A DNA stretch of 64,000 bases from Lojkania enalia. Lineage: Eukaryota; Ascomycota; Dothideomycetes; Pleosporales. Numbering within the stretch: position 1 is the first letter of the stretch; each line of letters begins with the position of its first letter. The position numbers were made by a program, and so were the translations under genes. This document shows, piece by piece, positions 45,550-56,660 of this stretch. The stretch lies in the NCBI GenBank assembly GCA_010094045.1, contig ML986590.1, positions 239,810 through 303,809 on the forward strand, read 5' to 3'. The notes beneath the pieces were generated by a model. That model saw only the letters and a program-made list of their open reading frames with translations. It did no database searches and was not told where the DNA came from.

Positions 45550-46590
45550 CTAATTAAAGGGTATTTTACATATCTCCAGTCTCTCAAAATGCTTCAAATA
45601 CCCTTCAACATTGGTCCTTCCGATATTCAATTTAGCGTCGCTCGGGGTCTTCTCCCCACTGGCAACATAGTCCAACTCCAAAACTCTTAGATAAGACCTA
45701 CACAACCACGACAACCAACGCACAATGTCTTCAATTCGAAAGAAGATCGAGTTCAGCGCATATCCTTGATGGCCTAGCTTGTAATGGAATACCTCCAATG
45801 GTTGACGAAGCGCAATATATTCCACAACGTCTAGTGTCACCAAGCAGTTGTCGAAATACACCTCACGGAGATTCCCACATGGCCATCGATGTCTCCGAAC
45901 CCCACCATGGCCAAATCCGTTATTGCACGAGCTGACGCTATTTGATGTTTCGACTTGGATATTGGTGAAGCGTAGGGTTTCGAGAACATTCATATTGACG
46001 ATGATTCCTATATTGCGACGGATGATACCCTCTAGATTCCCTCCCGCGCCAGGTGGTGCAGTGATCTCGAGGTGTCGCAACTTGGATTGAAAGGCGGCTT
46101 GGTATAGTAGGTCACTTGGACTGTAATAGTCATGTTCTGGTAGCTCGTTGATGACAAGATGCACGACATTGGGGAGACGGGTGAAGAGGTAGGCTAATTC
46201 GGCAACCTCGCCTCCTCTCGTCTTCGGTATGACTGGAGGTTGGCAACGTACCGATCTTTTGCAGAAGAAGGTGGAGTTCATCAACTGGACAAAATATTCA
46301 TCTTCTACCTCTAGATCGCTTGGTTTGGACGAATTGTAGGAGCGCTGAATTCCTCGTATTAACACCGATTTGACTTGCGCTGCTGTTTCTGGGTGTGCGC
46401 GTAGTCGATGAAAGAATGGCCGAACCGGGCGGTTGGGGTATGGATTATGATATCGTTCAATCTTTCGTGGACTGAGAAGGGCCTTGAAATGGCGGCATGT
46501 GTCTTCGAGGGCAGTAAGTGAAGGCTCATCTTCAACATATGCCGCAACCCAGAGGATGAGCTCAGGTGGGAGTTCCGCGAGTGAAGGCAT
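45550..46590 (-). CDS. F-box domain protein
   Basis: A single-exon 346-residue protein starting with an F-box-like motif (LAELPPELILWVAAYVEDEP, followed by SLTALEDTCRHFKALLSP). The rest has leucine-rich segments (LPNVVHLVINELPEH, LRHLEITAPPG, NVLETLRFTNIQVE, NLREVYFDNCLVTL, LRVLELDYVASGE) in a degenerate LRR-like arrangement. Such proteins usually act as substrate adaptors of SCF ubiquitin ligases; the substrate is unknown. The frame is intact with no premature stops, unlike the neighbouring ankyrin relic. The start ATG gives the F-box at residues 3-45, as usual for the family. Confidence 0.85.
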   Translation of the reverse strand: MPSLAELPPELILWVAAYVEDEPSLTALEDTCRHFKALLSPRKIERYHNPYPNRPVRPFFHRLRAHPETAAQVKSVLIRGIQRSYNSSKPSDLEVEDEYFVQLMNSTFFCKRSVRCQPPVIPKTRGGEVAELAYLFTRLPNVVHLVINELPEHDYYSPSDLLYQAAFQSKLRHLEITAPPGAGGNLEGIIRRNIGIIVNMNVLETLRFTNIQVETSNSVSSCNNGFGHGGVRRHRWPCGNLREVYFDNCLVTLDVVEYIALRQPLEVFHYKLGHQGYALNSIFFRIEDIVRWLSWLCRSYLRVLELDYVASGEKTPSDAKLNIGRTNVEGYLKHFERLEICKIPFN

Positions 46591-47295
46591 TCTGTACGTT
46601 ACGTGCAGAGGGCGCAGGAGGTGGACTGAGGTTTAAGCATACTTAAGCCATACCGAATATGGCTGTGCTACCTAATAGGACCCACTTCGAGTTGGTGCAG
46701 GCATGAGACATCCATCGAGAACACACTGCTCGGGTGACCTTCGGGGCGAGGTCGGGAGGCACCTCTTGGCAAGGCTCGGCTAGGCCCTGGCCATGGCTGT
46801 TATATAACCCTCCTAGCCGAGCTGTTTAATGGATCTGGGATGGATCTCAGACTTATTCTGGATATGTCCTTGATATTATAATTTTTTTTAATAGAGTATA
46901 TACCTGTTTTTTATATTTGTCCTAGAATTCTTTGGCTGATGCCAAGCATTAACCGACATCTCGCTTCTGTTGCCGGCTTGCTAGGTGCCTGTCGGAGGTT
47001 CCCCGAGCAGTGCAATCGCATCGGCCAACTCGCGCGAGAGTCGAGACAGTTGGGGCCTTTCGTCTCGTTGACTTCCTTTGCAGTCGTGAGAACTTTAATT
47101 GATATTGATATAGGGGCCTAAACGAGCATTTTATTACACACCCACTATGGAAGATAGTCTGGGCAGTGAATGAATGTGATTGGTAGGCTGACTTGCGCAA
47201 CACCGCACTGACCACTTTGGGGCTCCGGCCTTGGCCTCGGCGCCAATTCTCAGTAGGTTCAACCCGTTCGATCTCACTCGCGAAACACAGCAGCT
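46591..47295. other. Intergenic region with an inverted repeat
   Basis: No supported gene. An 11-bp inverted repeat, GCTCGGCTAGG at about 46774 and CCTAGCCGAGC at about 46811, encloses a TTATATAA sequence. It could form a hairpin, but no RNA gene family fits. Confidence 0.4.
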
Positions 47296-47982
47296 ATGGA
47301 TAGCGAGCGCGGTCGTCCGACTCGCCCATCAAGCACTCAGATGTGGGAGGATAGCGAGTCTCCTCGCCCAAGGGATCGGAAGCACGACAGAGACAAGGAT
47401 CGAGAACCACGAGATGTACGCGATCGCGCAAACACGCCCAGCGACCGTAGATCCCCAGAGCACACCCCGAACGACCGCTACAAAAGGCGCGACCGATCAC
47501 GGAGTCCACACGAGCGCGGCAGTCGGCGGTCTGAAAATACGCGGTATCGATCTCGCTCGCCATTCCGAAGGGAGGAGAGGGACAGAGACCGTGGTGCACG
47601 TACTGAAAAAGATCGCAGCGACCGGGATGGCGACGACTTTCGTGGTCGAAACCCACCCAAGGGACCACGCGGTGGAGGTGGGCACCGCAAGCCAGACCCC
47701 CGAGCAGACAGGCCGGTGAAGGCGCCCGAGAAGGGAAAGCCAGGCATCAAAGGCGATGCGGAGACTCACGATGTGGAAATGGACGTTCGCCCGGAAGGCT
47801 TGGATGATGAGACCTGGGAAATGATGAAGATCATGGGTTTTGCGGGGTTCAAGTCAACCAAAAATACTAAGGTCCCAGGGAATGATAAGAATTACGGCGT
47901 CCGGAAAGACAAGAGGATGGAAGCGCGACAGTACATGAACCGCACGGGTGGTTTCAACAGGCCGCTGTCTCCTTCACGATGA
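47296..47982 (+). CDS. U4/U6.U5 tri-snRNP 27-kDa-type protein (SNRNP27 family)
   Basis: A nuclear splicing factor of the tri-snRNP. The single exon encodes 228 residues. Residues 1-165 are an Arg/Asp/Ser/Glu-rich RS-like region (RSRSPHERGSRRSE, RSRSPFRREERDRDR). The conserved C-terminal domain (SNRNP27/DUF1777) follows: ETWEMMKIMGFAGFKSTK, then NYGVRKDKRMEARQYMNR and the diagnostic TGGFNRPLSP end. The length and domain order fit the family. The antisense and alternative-frame ORFs over this gene are artefacts of its repetitive codons. It is intact, in GC-balanced sequence. Confidence 0.93.
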   Translation: MDSERGRPTRPSSTQMWEDSESPRPRDRKHDRDKDREPRDVRDRANTPSDRRSPEHTPNDRYKRRDRSRSPHERGSRRSENTRYRSRSPFRREERDRDRGARTEKDRSDRDGDDFRGRNPPKGPRGGGGHRKPDPRADRPVKAPEKGKPGIKGDAETHDVEMDVRPEGLDDETWEMMKIMGFAGFKSTKNTKVPGNDKNYGVRKDKRMEARQYMNRTGGFNRPLSPSR

Positions 47983-48623
47983 GCAGTATATTTTTACTGC
48001 ACGTCCAAAGTTTCACACGATACCCCACCTAACAGGCTTATTGGAAGTTATGCAGAGGTACGATGCCTTCCGACGAGCTTCCCATTGCGACCCTTATCCC
48101 CTCCCCGGCTAACATGGCACTATGTAGCTCTTGTTTTCAGAGTTAGTGGAATAGGTACATAGGCCTTAGGACATTATTCTGAGCGTTTGTCCTCGATATA
48201 AGGGCATTCGGGTGCAAGGACATAGACAGTGCCAGTCTGGCGTAATTCTTTATATTTATATTTAGAATACCCATTTCTTTTGCTTTTGTAAATGTGATGC
48301 GAATCGCTGTATTCGAAAGTGGGTGTCTAGAACCGATATTTCTATGCAATAAATTTCGTAAAATGGAGAAAAACTTTCGAAGAGCGCTATGCAGCGGACT
48401 CTGAAGAAGCTATCTCTCCGTTCTATTTTAAAGGGGGGTTTCATGTATTTTTGCCAATTGCATGATGCAATCACCGTAAGAATCTAGGCCAAGCATCGGG
48501 CGCACCGCCACAAAGTGTGGCACTCCCGAAACACTGCGCCAGGTGTTCAAAACCCCACGCTCCTCAAATTGAATAGAGCTTCAACGCTGGCCTAAGAGCT
48601 CCACCCCCCATTTCTTTTGAGCT
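47983..48623. other. Intergenic region
   Basis: A spacer between two co-directional genes. I see no coding frame, RNA gene or repeat in it. Confidence 0.5.
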
Positions 48624-51206
48624 ATGGCGCAGTATAGGGGCCTGATGTTAGGCTTCATTCCGCTTATTCTCTCCCAATTCGCCTTAGTAGGTGCGCAGGT
48701 CGCTGAAATTGAGAAGGCAAGCAACGAAAGCTTGCTATGGGGACCGTACCGACCGAACCTCTATTTCGGGGTTCGTCCTAGAATTCCGAAGAGTTTGATG
48801 GGCGGTTTGTTGTGGACTAGGGTAGAAGATTATGCGAGTGTACAAAATAGTATGTATTCGTTCGTCCTTCGCGTTGAATTCTAGCACGGACACGAAGCTT
48901 GCTCTCTCCGCACAACGCCGCTGCCGCTGATCAATGGCTAATAAATATAGATTTCAGACACACATGCGAGCAACATGAGCTTGATGGCTATGGCTGGGAC
49001 GAGTATGACGTACGGACTGGTGGCCGACAAACCATTCACGATCCCGCCAATCGCGTCGATATTACGACCGAATTTATTAAGTTCCCGGGGGGACAGCATG
49101 GCGGGAGTTGGGGCGTACGGATAAAAGGGACTCCAAGAGAAGATGCTTCACCAGATCTGCGCACTACTGTCATATGGTACAACACCTTGGAAGGGCTGGG
49201 AAGCTTAGAGGCCAATGCGGACAGCGATGAGGTGGGAACTGAGGGCGATGTCGTCCTTAAGGGACAGACGCTCGAGCTCGGAGATTTTGAGATAAGGGTG
49301 ACAGAGGGCAAGGGTGATCATCCGAGGACCAATCACCCTAGCTATAATGAGAAGCCTCTAGATCGAACGCTGGTACATAGCGCTCAGTTGCCTGAGGAAG
49401 CGCTCTGGCAGACGAAGCCTATTCTTTACGGCCATCTGAAAAGCCAAATCGACGCTCTAATTTCAAAGTACCCCGAGGATAACCCGCCACCTCCTGCTCA
49501 GGTCTATACAATCCAACACTCGCCCGGCCGGGGAAACTTCCACCTCGTTCAGAAAGTCTTCGAGGGCCCATTCGAATTCGATGTTCTCTACTCCTCTGCA
49601 TCCGCTCCAACGCCGGTTACATCTAATGACATGACAGAGAAGATCAAGTCTGTGACGTCTGAATTCTCCTCCCGCTTCACTAATATCTTTAAGCCCCAAG
49701 CTCCATTCTTTAAGGATAGGTACGAGGAATTCTCCAAGTCGCTGTTCTCCAATCTGATCGGCGGCATTGGCTACTTTTTTGGCGACTCTCGTGTCGATCG
49801 CTCGTATGACTCCGCCTACGAAGAGGACAATGAAGGCTTCTGGGAAGATGCCGAAGAAGCGCGAGGTAGAAACGTGGCTCAATTCGAAGGACCGTCTGAG
49901 TTGTATACCAGCATCCCGTCTCGTCCCTTTTTCCCGCGAGGGTTCCTATGGGATGAGGGTTTCCATTTAATCCCCGTGATCGACTGGGACGTCGACCTCA
50001 CTCTCGATATTATCAAGAGCTGGTTTAAGCTGATGGACGAAGATGGCTGGATTGCTCGAGAACAGATTCTTGGAGCTGAAGCACGCAGCAAAGTACCTCC
50101 AGAATTCCAGGTGCAGTATCCCCACTACGCGAACCCGCCAACGCTGTTCATGGTCATTACCTCATTCTTAGACAAACTCGACGTCCAAACGGCAGCGTCC
50201 GAAAAGAGCAGCCAGAAATTGCTTGCCGAGAAGTCGTACTTCATGCAATTGGCGAATCGCGAGGCAGCCCTGCAATACCTCCGCACTCTGTATCCACTCC
50301 TCAAACGCCACTACTTCTGGTTCCGCAAAACGCAGGCCGGCGATATCAAGAGCTATGATCGCGAGGCTTTCTCCACCAAGGAAGGGTATCGTTGGCGTGG
50401 TCGAACTCCTAGGCACGTCCTAACTTCCGGCCTTGACGACTATCCTCGTCCACAGCCACCGCATCCTGGTGAGCTTCACGTTGACTTGCTCAGTTGGATC
50501 GGCCTTATGACACGTTCAATGAAGCGCATCGCAGTATACCTCGGTGAAGAGGACGATGCGGCTGAATTCGTCAAATACGAAGAAGCCATTATTCGTAACC
50601 TGGACGACCTTCATTGGTCGGACAAGGCAAAAACATACTGCGATGCCACCATCGACGACTATGAGGAAAATAAGCTTGTCTGTCATAAGGGATACATCTC
50701 GATCTTTCCCTTCCTCGTCGGGCTTTTGCCACCGGACAGCCCTAGGCTTGGTGCGGTGTTAGACACGCTGAGTGATCCAGAGGAAATGTGGACTGAGTTT
50801 GGCTTGCGATCGCTGTCGAAGAGCGATGAGTTTTATCATACCGAAGAGGATTACTGGCGTGGGCCTATTTGGATTAATATGAACTATCTCGCTGTTCAGC
50901 AACTCTTGGTAAGGGTTTCGTCTCATGTTCCCGCATTTGCTGTCGCTAATGATGGAACAGTCTCTTGCGCAACAGAAAGGTCCACACCAAGAACGCGCTC
51001 GCAAGCTTTACTCAGAGCTTCGTCGTAACCTAGTTAGTACGGTGTACAATAGCTGGAAAGAGACGGGTTTCGCTTGGGAGCAATATAATCCCGAGACTGG
51101 CAAGGGACAAAGGACACAACATTTTACGGGCTGGACAAGTCTGGTGGTCAAAATCATGGGAATGCCAAGTCTAGAGAAGGGAGAAAAAGTCCATGATGAG
51201 CTGTAA
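48624..51206 (+). CDS. Mannosyl-oligosaccharide glucosidase (ER glucosidase I, GH63)
   Basis: It removes the terminal alpha-1,2-linked glucose from Glc3Man9GlcNAc2 on new glycoproteins in the ER lumen. Exons 48624-48849, 48951-50908 and 50961-51206 join in phase to 809 residues. Introns are GTATGT...TATAG (101 bp) and GTAAGG...ACAG (52 bp). Residues 1-25 form a signal or anchor segment (MAQYRGLMLGFIPLILSQFA). N-terminal GH63 signatures are LLWGPYRPNLYFGVRPR and FRHTCEQHELDGYGWDEYD. The catalytic domain shows YTSIPSRPFFPRGFLWDEGF, HLIPVIDWD, HYFWFRKTQAGD and HTEEDYWRGPIWINMNYLAV. The C terminus contains FAWEQYNPETGKGQ and HFTGWTSLVV. It corresponds to yeast Cwh41. It is intact. Confidence 0.95.
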
Positions 51207-51551
51207 GTTAGAAAAATGTAGATAAGGTTGGATATGATGCATAGGTCAGCACCGTACACTAGCATCAAGTAATTGAATCTAGAACTTATATTGTCATCTG
51301 TGGATATGATTCTGCTACCGACTTTTTCTTGCTTAAGGATGTAATTATTAGGCGATGCTCGAGAAAACCACCAACGCCATATCCTCCTACCGTGCCAATG
51401 GCTTGGACCAGTATCTGGGTATCCTACCTCGCTCTTGAAAAAAAAAAAAAAAAAAAAACCCCCCTACCATCAGGAAGGCCTATCCAGCCGCTATGCTGCC
51501 ATGCCACGCATAATCAAGCCTCCCAGCTTCAAGCTGCCATCCGCGTCTTTT
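51207..51551. other. Convergent 3' spacer
   Basis: 345 bp between the 3' ends of glucosidase I (+) and ELP5 (-), containing a 20-base A run near 51438-51457. No gene. Confidence 0.6.
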
Positions 51552-52601
51552 TTAGATCTCATCCTCCTCCTCGTCAAAATCATCTTCGGTTCCCATCTCG
51601 TATAGAATCCTCCCACCCTCACCCTTGCCATCCTGCGCATCATAGTACGGAAGTACAACGCTATCCCTCGCCTCCTTCTGTTTCTCCGTCAACTCCAACT
51701 TGAAGGTAGCCTCCAAGATCTCGTTTGTGTCACCACCATATACTCCGCGCCTCGGCTGCACCGGCTCGTATTCGGGGACTTCCGACAGCATGACGATGAA
51801 CTCGGATTTCAACGTGCCGACGACGGAGCCAGGCAGCGGGGGGAGATAGTCCGATTTCCGCGCGGCGCGCAGGTAGTACGTCTCATGCTGGGAGGTGCCG
51901 GAGCGGCGGCGGAATTCGACTTCTAGGACGATGCCCTCTGGTGAAGCAGCGGTGAGTGACTGCACGACGCCCTCCGCTTCTTGTAGGATGCCGTGGATAG
52001 ATTCGGCGATGGCACGCTCGCGGGCTCGCTTGGCCGCGATGACTTGAGTGAGCGACTTACAGGTCATAATCGTGGTTGCGGAGAATTTAACTTGGGAGAG
52101 AGGGTCCGGGGCATAAGCATTCTTAGGGTCCTGATTCATAAGGAGGTCTGTGTGGTAGACGCCAACGAGATGCGAGTTATAGTCGATGGCGACGAGTTTG
52201 AAGAGGTTCTTGATGTCGACGGACTTGTTGACGAGTAGGCCGTACAGCGAATCGATGATGACGAGCGATTCGTGGAAGTTATCCATAAGCCGCTTGATCT
52301 CGGAGAGGATCTCAGTTCCGGTGATGGGGCCGTAGGCAGGGATTGAATGCATGGCTGAGTGCCCGAAGGTCCGATGGAAAGAGACGAGTACCACGCTCAA
52401 GTTGCGACTAAAGCCACGGAGGATGTATTCGCGAACAATTGGCGCGGCGGGCTGGTTCAAGTCGTCGAGAATCAGGGTGAACGGTGAGGCGTTAGTACGC
52501 ATGTTGAGGACTGTGGATATCTTCTGAACGGAATTGCGCGCATGCTTTGAGTACGTGAATGGACGAGGGGTCCCGTTCACCTTCGGCTTGCGGGGCTCCA
52601 T
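51552..52601 (-). CDS. ELP5: Elongator complex subunit Elp5 (Iki1 family)
   Basis: Part of the Elp4-Elp5-Elp6 ring of Elongator, which supports wobble-uridine modification of tRNAs. From the ATG at 52601 the single exon gives 349 residues. Family features are SKHARNSVQKISTVLNMRTN, ASPFTLILDDLNQPAAPIVREY, a RecA-like fold with ESLVIIDSLYGLL, HLVGVYHTDLL, and an acidic C terminus (TEDDFDEEEDEI). The frame is open a further 113 codons upstream to 52940, but there is no ATG there; that part is probably leader sequence, unless a small upstream exon supplies the start. Together with Mss1, this makes two tRNA wobble-modification genes within 18 kb, on the same strand but not adjacent. Confidence 0.88.
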   Translation of the reverse strand: MEPRKPKVNGTPRPFTYSKHARNSVQKISTVLNMRTNASPFTLILDDLNQPAAPIVREYILRGFSRNLSVVLVSFHRTFGHSAMHSIPAYGPITGTEILSEIKRLMDNFHESLVIIDSLYGLLVNKSVDIKNLFKLVAIDYNSHLVGVYHTDLLMNQDPKNAYAPDPLSQVKFSATTIMTCKSLTQVIAAKRARERAIAESIHGILQEAEGVVQSLTAASPEGIVLEVEFRRRSGTSQHETYYLRAARKSDYLPPLPGSVVGTLKSEFIVMLSEVPEYEPVQPRRGVYGGDTNEILEATFKLELTEKQKEARDSVVLPYYDAQDGKGEGGRILYEMGTEDDFDEEEDEI

Positions 52602-52940
52602 GAGTCCTAGATCGCGCTTCTTCCGGATGCCGCCAAGGGCTCGCGAATTACCCTTCTTAATACACTTACTATCGTTACGAGTGTGGATAGCGTCTCGAAT
52701 GATTGGCACAGGAATATTTTCGATGATACTGTAGACTCCAAGTTCTTTTGAATAGCCCGAAGCGGAATCGTACTTGGGAATGATATGCTGGAGAAGCGGG
52801 TTAGAAACTAGGACCTTGTTCCAATCTAAGTTAGCGAAGTTATCGTCTCTGATCCACTGGTCGGGTTCGACAAAAAGATTGCTTTCTAAGGGAAATTTGG
52901 ACGTAATAACGGTGATTCGAGGGATAAAGAGTAGATTCAA

Positions 52941-53518
52941 GGAAATTCAGAGTGCTTTTCCAGCAAAAGAAGTCGAAGAATCGGCGGAGAGATCGAAAAT
53001 GAGAATGGAGCTGACGAGACGAAAGGACGAGAGGAACAGGCATTTTGGAAAGACCTTGCAAGGTGTTTGGAGAACCTAGGGGGCTGGGAGGCCTGGATGT
53101 TGGGTGAAAGTTGGAGCATACCGATATCTGAGATGCTGGTGAAAGCTGCAGTGCACGTGGGTGAAAAACTTGCGCCGTATCCAAATTTGAGAATTTGGGA
53201 GACAGGTCACAGAGGCACCTATCTAGCCTATCTTGGCTGATTCTTCGCTCTTGCCTAGGAATAGCTTATATATTTCGATTTGTAAATCTGTATCTTGCGT
53301 ACTCGACGTTCCGTGGGAACATCGCCCCCGAAAGAGTGAAGTCAGTTAGGCGAGGCACTAGCTCTCTTTCAGCCTAGCTCAATCGGCGTTAGGCAGTTGA
53401 GCTGCCGTCCCCCGCAAATCCTCAGGGAAAGGCATTGCGGCAAGTAGTGCCTCAAAAATATATGAAGAATGCTGCGTTCATGTGAGGCGATGAATGCTTT
53501 CTTATTGTATCTTCCGGA
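52941..53518. other. Divergent promoter region of ELP5 and the dehydrogenase
   Basis: About 580 bp between the open region upstream of ELP5 (-) and the SDR start (+). No supported gene or RNA. Confidence 0.5.
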
Positions 53519-54906
53519 ATGACGCATCAGAATATCACACCCTCATCAGCCCGGCCTCCCCGTCCGCGATCTCCTCATTTTCCTCCCCACAATGCGCCCC
53601 GCGTCTGGTTTGTAACGAATGGGGCCTCGCCGATTGCCATCGCGTTGGCGAGGCAGGTACTAGATCATGGCGACTATTTTGTGGCGGGTGTATTACCTGG
53701 GGAGTTTGAGAAAAGAGAGGGCCAAACTGAAGACTTTAGGGCATTCTTAGAAGACGTTAAGAAGACGGAAAGATGGCGCGAGCGACTAAGAGTCGTGGGT
53801 CTGGACGGAAGGTGAGCTTGTTGATTCCGTTAGAATCGTTTGCCGGAGTATGAGGCTGAAGATGTTGCACCGAGCAGAGTCATAGGCCAGTGCCAGGCTG
53901 CCGTTGCCGAGGCCGTGGAAGCGTTTGATCGAATTGATGTGCTTTTAGGTAGTACCAGCGAAGGTATGCCTTTTACAATGTGTGGTATCTTCTCAGTACT
54001 GACTTTAGTTTGTTTCTAGCCGTCATTGGCGCTGTTGAGGAGCTGGCGCAGAGCAGTCGAACAATTACGTTGACACAGGAGACGTTCGAAACTAACTTCT
54101 TCGCTAACGTGAATATTATCAAGGCCGCACTTCCCATCATGCGGCAGAGAAATAATGGCCATGTGATAATGTTGACGGGAATCAGTAAGTAAAATTGCTG
54201 CTTCAATGACAGCTTCTAATAGGAGATAGCCGGACACCTAGGCACTCCTGGATTGGGCATGTACTGTTCTTCTCAATGGGCTCTTGAAGGGTACTGCGAC
54301 GTAGGTTATTGAAAATTGATAACAAAGCCTGTAATTCTGATAATATTGAAGAGTCTTGCCTACGAAATTGCGCCCTTCAACGTCAAGATGTCGATTGTTC
54401 AAGCGAACATGGAAGTCAACGTTCTCACCAATCGTATCACTTCGGTCCCACCACTATCCGAGTATACGCCGGCGGAGAATCCAGCTCCCCTCGCTCGTGA
54501 AATATTCTCAGGCTTACTCGATAAGCTCGATCCACCAATCTCTGCGCTTATGGACGGCAAGTCGCCTACAGGGAGCACATCGACCACTAGTCCGGATGCG
54601 GCCATCCTCGAACCATCCATTGGCGACTTACTTAGTTCAGATACCGTTACTACGTTATACGCACCGTTACCGCCTGTGGTAAAGAGTTCATTGATTGCGG
54701 AGACAGTCTATGCGCTTACTGCAATTGGGGGGCATGATAATCCACCAGCGCGACATATAGTTGGATTCGAAGGCGTGATTGCAGTCAAGGAGAAGTTAAA
54801 GACTACGAGTGAAGAGTTGGAGGATTTTATTGAAGTCAGCAGTGCCGTCGATATCGCAAGAAGCGGGGATCAAGCAACGCCGATGACTGCCGATACAGGC
54901 TCATGA
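53519..54906 (+). CDS. Five-exon short-chain dehydrogenase/reductase
   Basis: Exons 53519-53811, 53878-53963, 54020-54184, 54230-54300 and 54352-54906 join in phase to 389 residues. The Rossmann start is VWFVTNGASPIAIALARQVL (T-N-GASP-I in place of TGxxxGIG). The cofactor region RVVGLDGR leads across intron 1 to CQAAVAEAVEAFDRIDVLL. Next come NFFANVNIIKAALPIMRQR and GHVIMLTGI. Exon 4 carries GTPGLGMYCSSQWALEGYCD, in which the catalytic motif reads Y-x-x-x-Q rather than YxxxK. The C-terminal 130 residues extend beyond the usual SDR length. The 66-bp first intron (GTGAGC...GAGCAG) is inferred from the restored conserved segment GLDGRVIGQCQAAV; a shorter splice would leave stops. Substrate unknown. 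Confidence 0.82.
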
Positions 54907-55367
54907 ATAACATTCCTGTGTATATCGCCGATTTCAGCAGGCTTAAGACTGTAGGATATCGTTTTAGCAAGTCATTCTACAGAGGAACGCCGTTCAATAT
55001 TTATCATGTTCGATCCGCTTAAATACATCTTTCGGGTATCGAACCCACCGATGTGACACCTAGCGTGAGAGAATGTTTTTAGTCCAGTACTCGCTCTTAG
55101 ATAGGCAAGGCTGAGAAGCGGGAAAGAATGGCGTTTATGCACCGAAGACGGTCATGACTCGCCAAGGTCATTTCGACCTTGCCAAATAGCCGAAATACCC
55201 TAATAGACTATGAATGCCATTTAGAGGGTAGAACAACTTAGCAACATGCTGATCAAAAACTACAGTAGCGAGCCTGAAATATGACCGAACACTAGATTAC
55301 GTCCGAGTTCTATACAGAACGTGAGATAACTTATTCGAAAAGCTAACATCATTGGTGATCAATTCCC
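54907..55367. other. Intergenic region
   Basis: AT-leaning sequence with no supported gene between the SDR and the HET relic. Confidence 0.5.
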
Positions 55368-56660
55368 TTAATAGAGTATAAACGACCCAACTAGGGGTTT
55401 AGTGCTCAGAAACTCTCCATAAATTGTTCTATGAACATATCCGTCTCCAATTAGTTCAAAACGGCGGAGCCTCGCATCCGGATAATGAACGGGCTGTCTC
55501 CACCAAGAAGAATGCATAGAGTATCTCTGGGGCGCATTTTTTCTTGCTCGAGTCCATAATACCCTCTCGACGAAAGAAAAATGCGTCGGTGGGCAGATAC
55601 AAGATTCACTACTTGAATATAGGGCTTACTGGCTCTCTCCCTTTCCTGGATATTCCTCTGAATGTCTCCCATCGACGCTTCAATGGACTCTTTCATGTAT
55701 GGGGATGCTGGTGGTTGGTGCTTCTTCTTAAAATCCAAATTTGGGTCGCAGTCTTCGATAAGAATTCTCCAGAAGGCACCACCCCTCTCTTCTTCCGAGT
55801 AGGCGGTCGTCTATATCTCTCCAAAGTTTCGAAGATCCTAAGCGGACGTAAACCTTAGGTCGTCGTAGTTGGGAACTCTCTCCTTGTAGGTCTCATTGAT
55901 GGTCCAGAGCGGTTTTAACAGTGTCAAAACTATTTTCTGATAAAACGAAGAGCTTATTTCTATAGTTATCTAACCCAAACACTGCACGAGAAAGACACGT
56001 CAGCCCAGAAGCAGAAAATATACCGGATTAGCGCAGTCCCAGCGTAGATGGGATTAAAGCTAACCATTCTAGCACCCATTTAGGCATGGCTTTCAAGTTT
56101 TTCGGTTATGAAATCTCACATAGCATATGAGAGTATTAGAATGGCCTGAGATTGCGAAGATCTGATCTCGAGCATTAGAAGCCTTGTAAGTCCACTCATC
56201 AATAGTTGCTATAACATCTAATAGAACATTTCCAAGCTGGTTTTTTTTTTTTTCATGGATCCTGTCACGAGATAGAGCATCTGACGGATACAAAATTTGT
56301 TCCTAATAGTGTTTGCTAAATAGAAGTACCATTGGCGCCATTTCGGCCCAGAGCGGATATCTTCTTTGCCAAAGCGGTAATCATATGGACTTCTAACCAT
56401 AAGATTTGCTTCGAAATGGATTCTATGCCATAGTAAAACATGACATTTTCATTAACTGCTGCCTCCTAAAGGACCCAAACTCAATGAAACCAAGACCGTT
56501 CCAATACCTTCTGAATTGACACAATATTAAGCCCTAGTGTACCTCCAGACACCACTAAGCCCGCATATCATAGAGCATAACTTTTTCCGCAGCTTTCTTC
56601 CAGCAGAGGCCTTCAATATTTTGATTATCGCGCTAGTACTGTCGATACAGTTGTAGGGAT
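55368..56660 (-). pseudogene. HET-domain (heterokaryon incompatibility) protein relic
   Basis: On - the remains read, in family order: a WFHxVWVLxEAAVNENVMFYYG block near 56490-56540 (HET proteins have W-x-x-RVWVxQE), then VLLDVIATIDEWTYKASNAR with DQIFAISGHS (the family's DxRDxIFALxG). Next come AFWRILIEDCDPN, then RPRDTLCILLGGDSPFIIR, the hallmark GDxxCILxGxxxPFxxR segment. The last is a frame-shifted FELIGDGYVHRTIYGEF (YxxIGECYVHGxMDGE type), ending at TAA 55368-55370. Stops replace the Arg and Gln of RVWVLQE, as C-to-T changes would (CGA to TGA, CAG to TAG). A frameshift lies near 55465. The N-terminal HET signature is missing or unrecognisable. It is inactive. Confidence 0.8.

Noticed and set aside
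46680..46830. Possible 5S rRNA or tRNA-derived element (CTGCTCGGGTGACC, hairpin GCTCGGCTAGG)
   Set aside because: The conserved boxes and length of 5S rRNA or a tRNA cloverleaf are not present.
47231..47719. 162-codon + frame and - frames over the SNRNP27 gene
   Set aside because: Caused by repetitive Arg/Asp/Glu codons of the real gene, whose C-terminal domain is diagnostic.
53360..53410. tRNA-like string GCCTAGCTCAATCGG
   Set aside because: No anticodon stem or T-loop sequence follows at the right distance.
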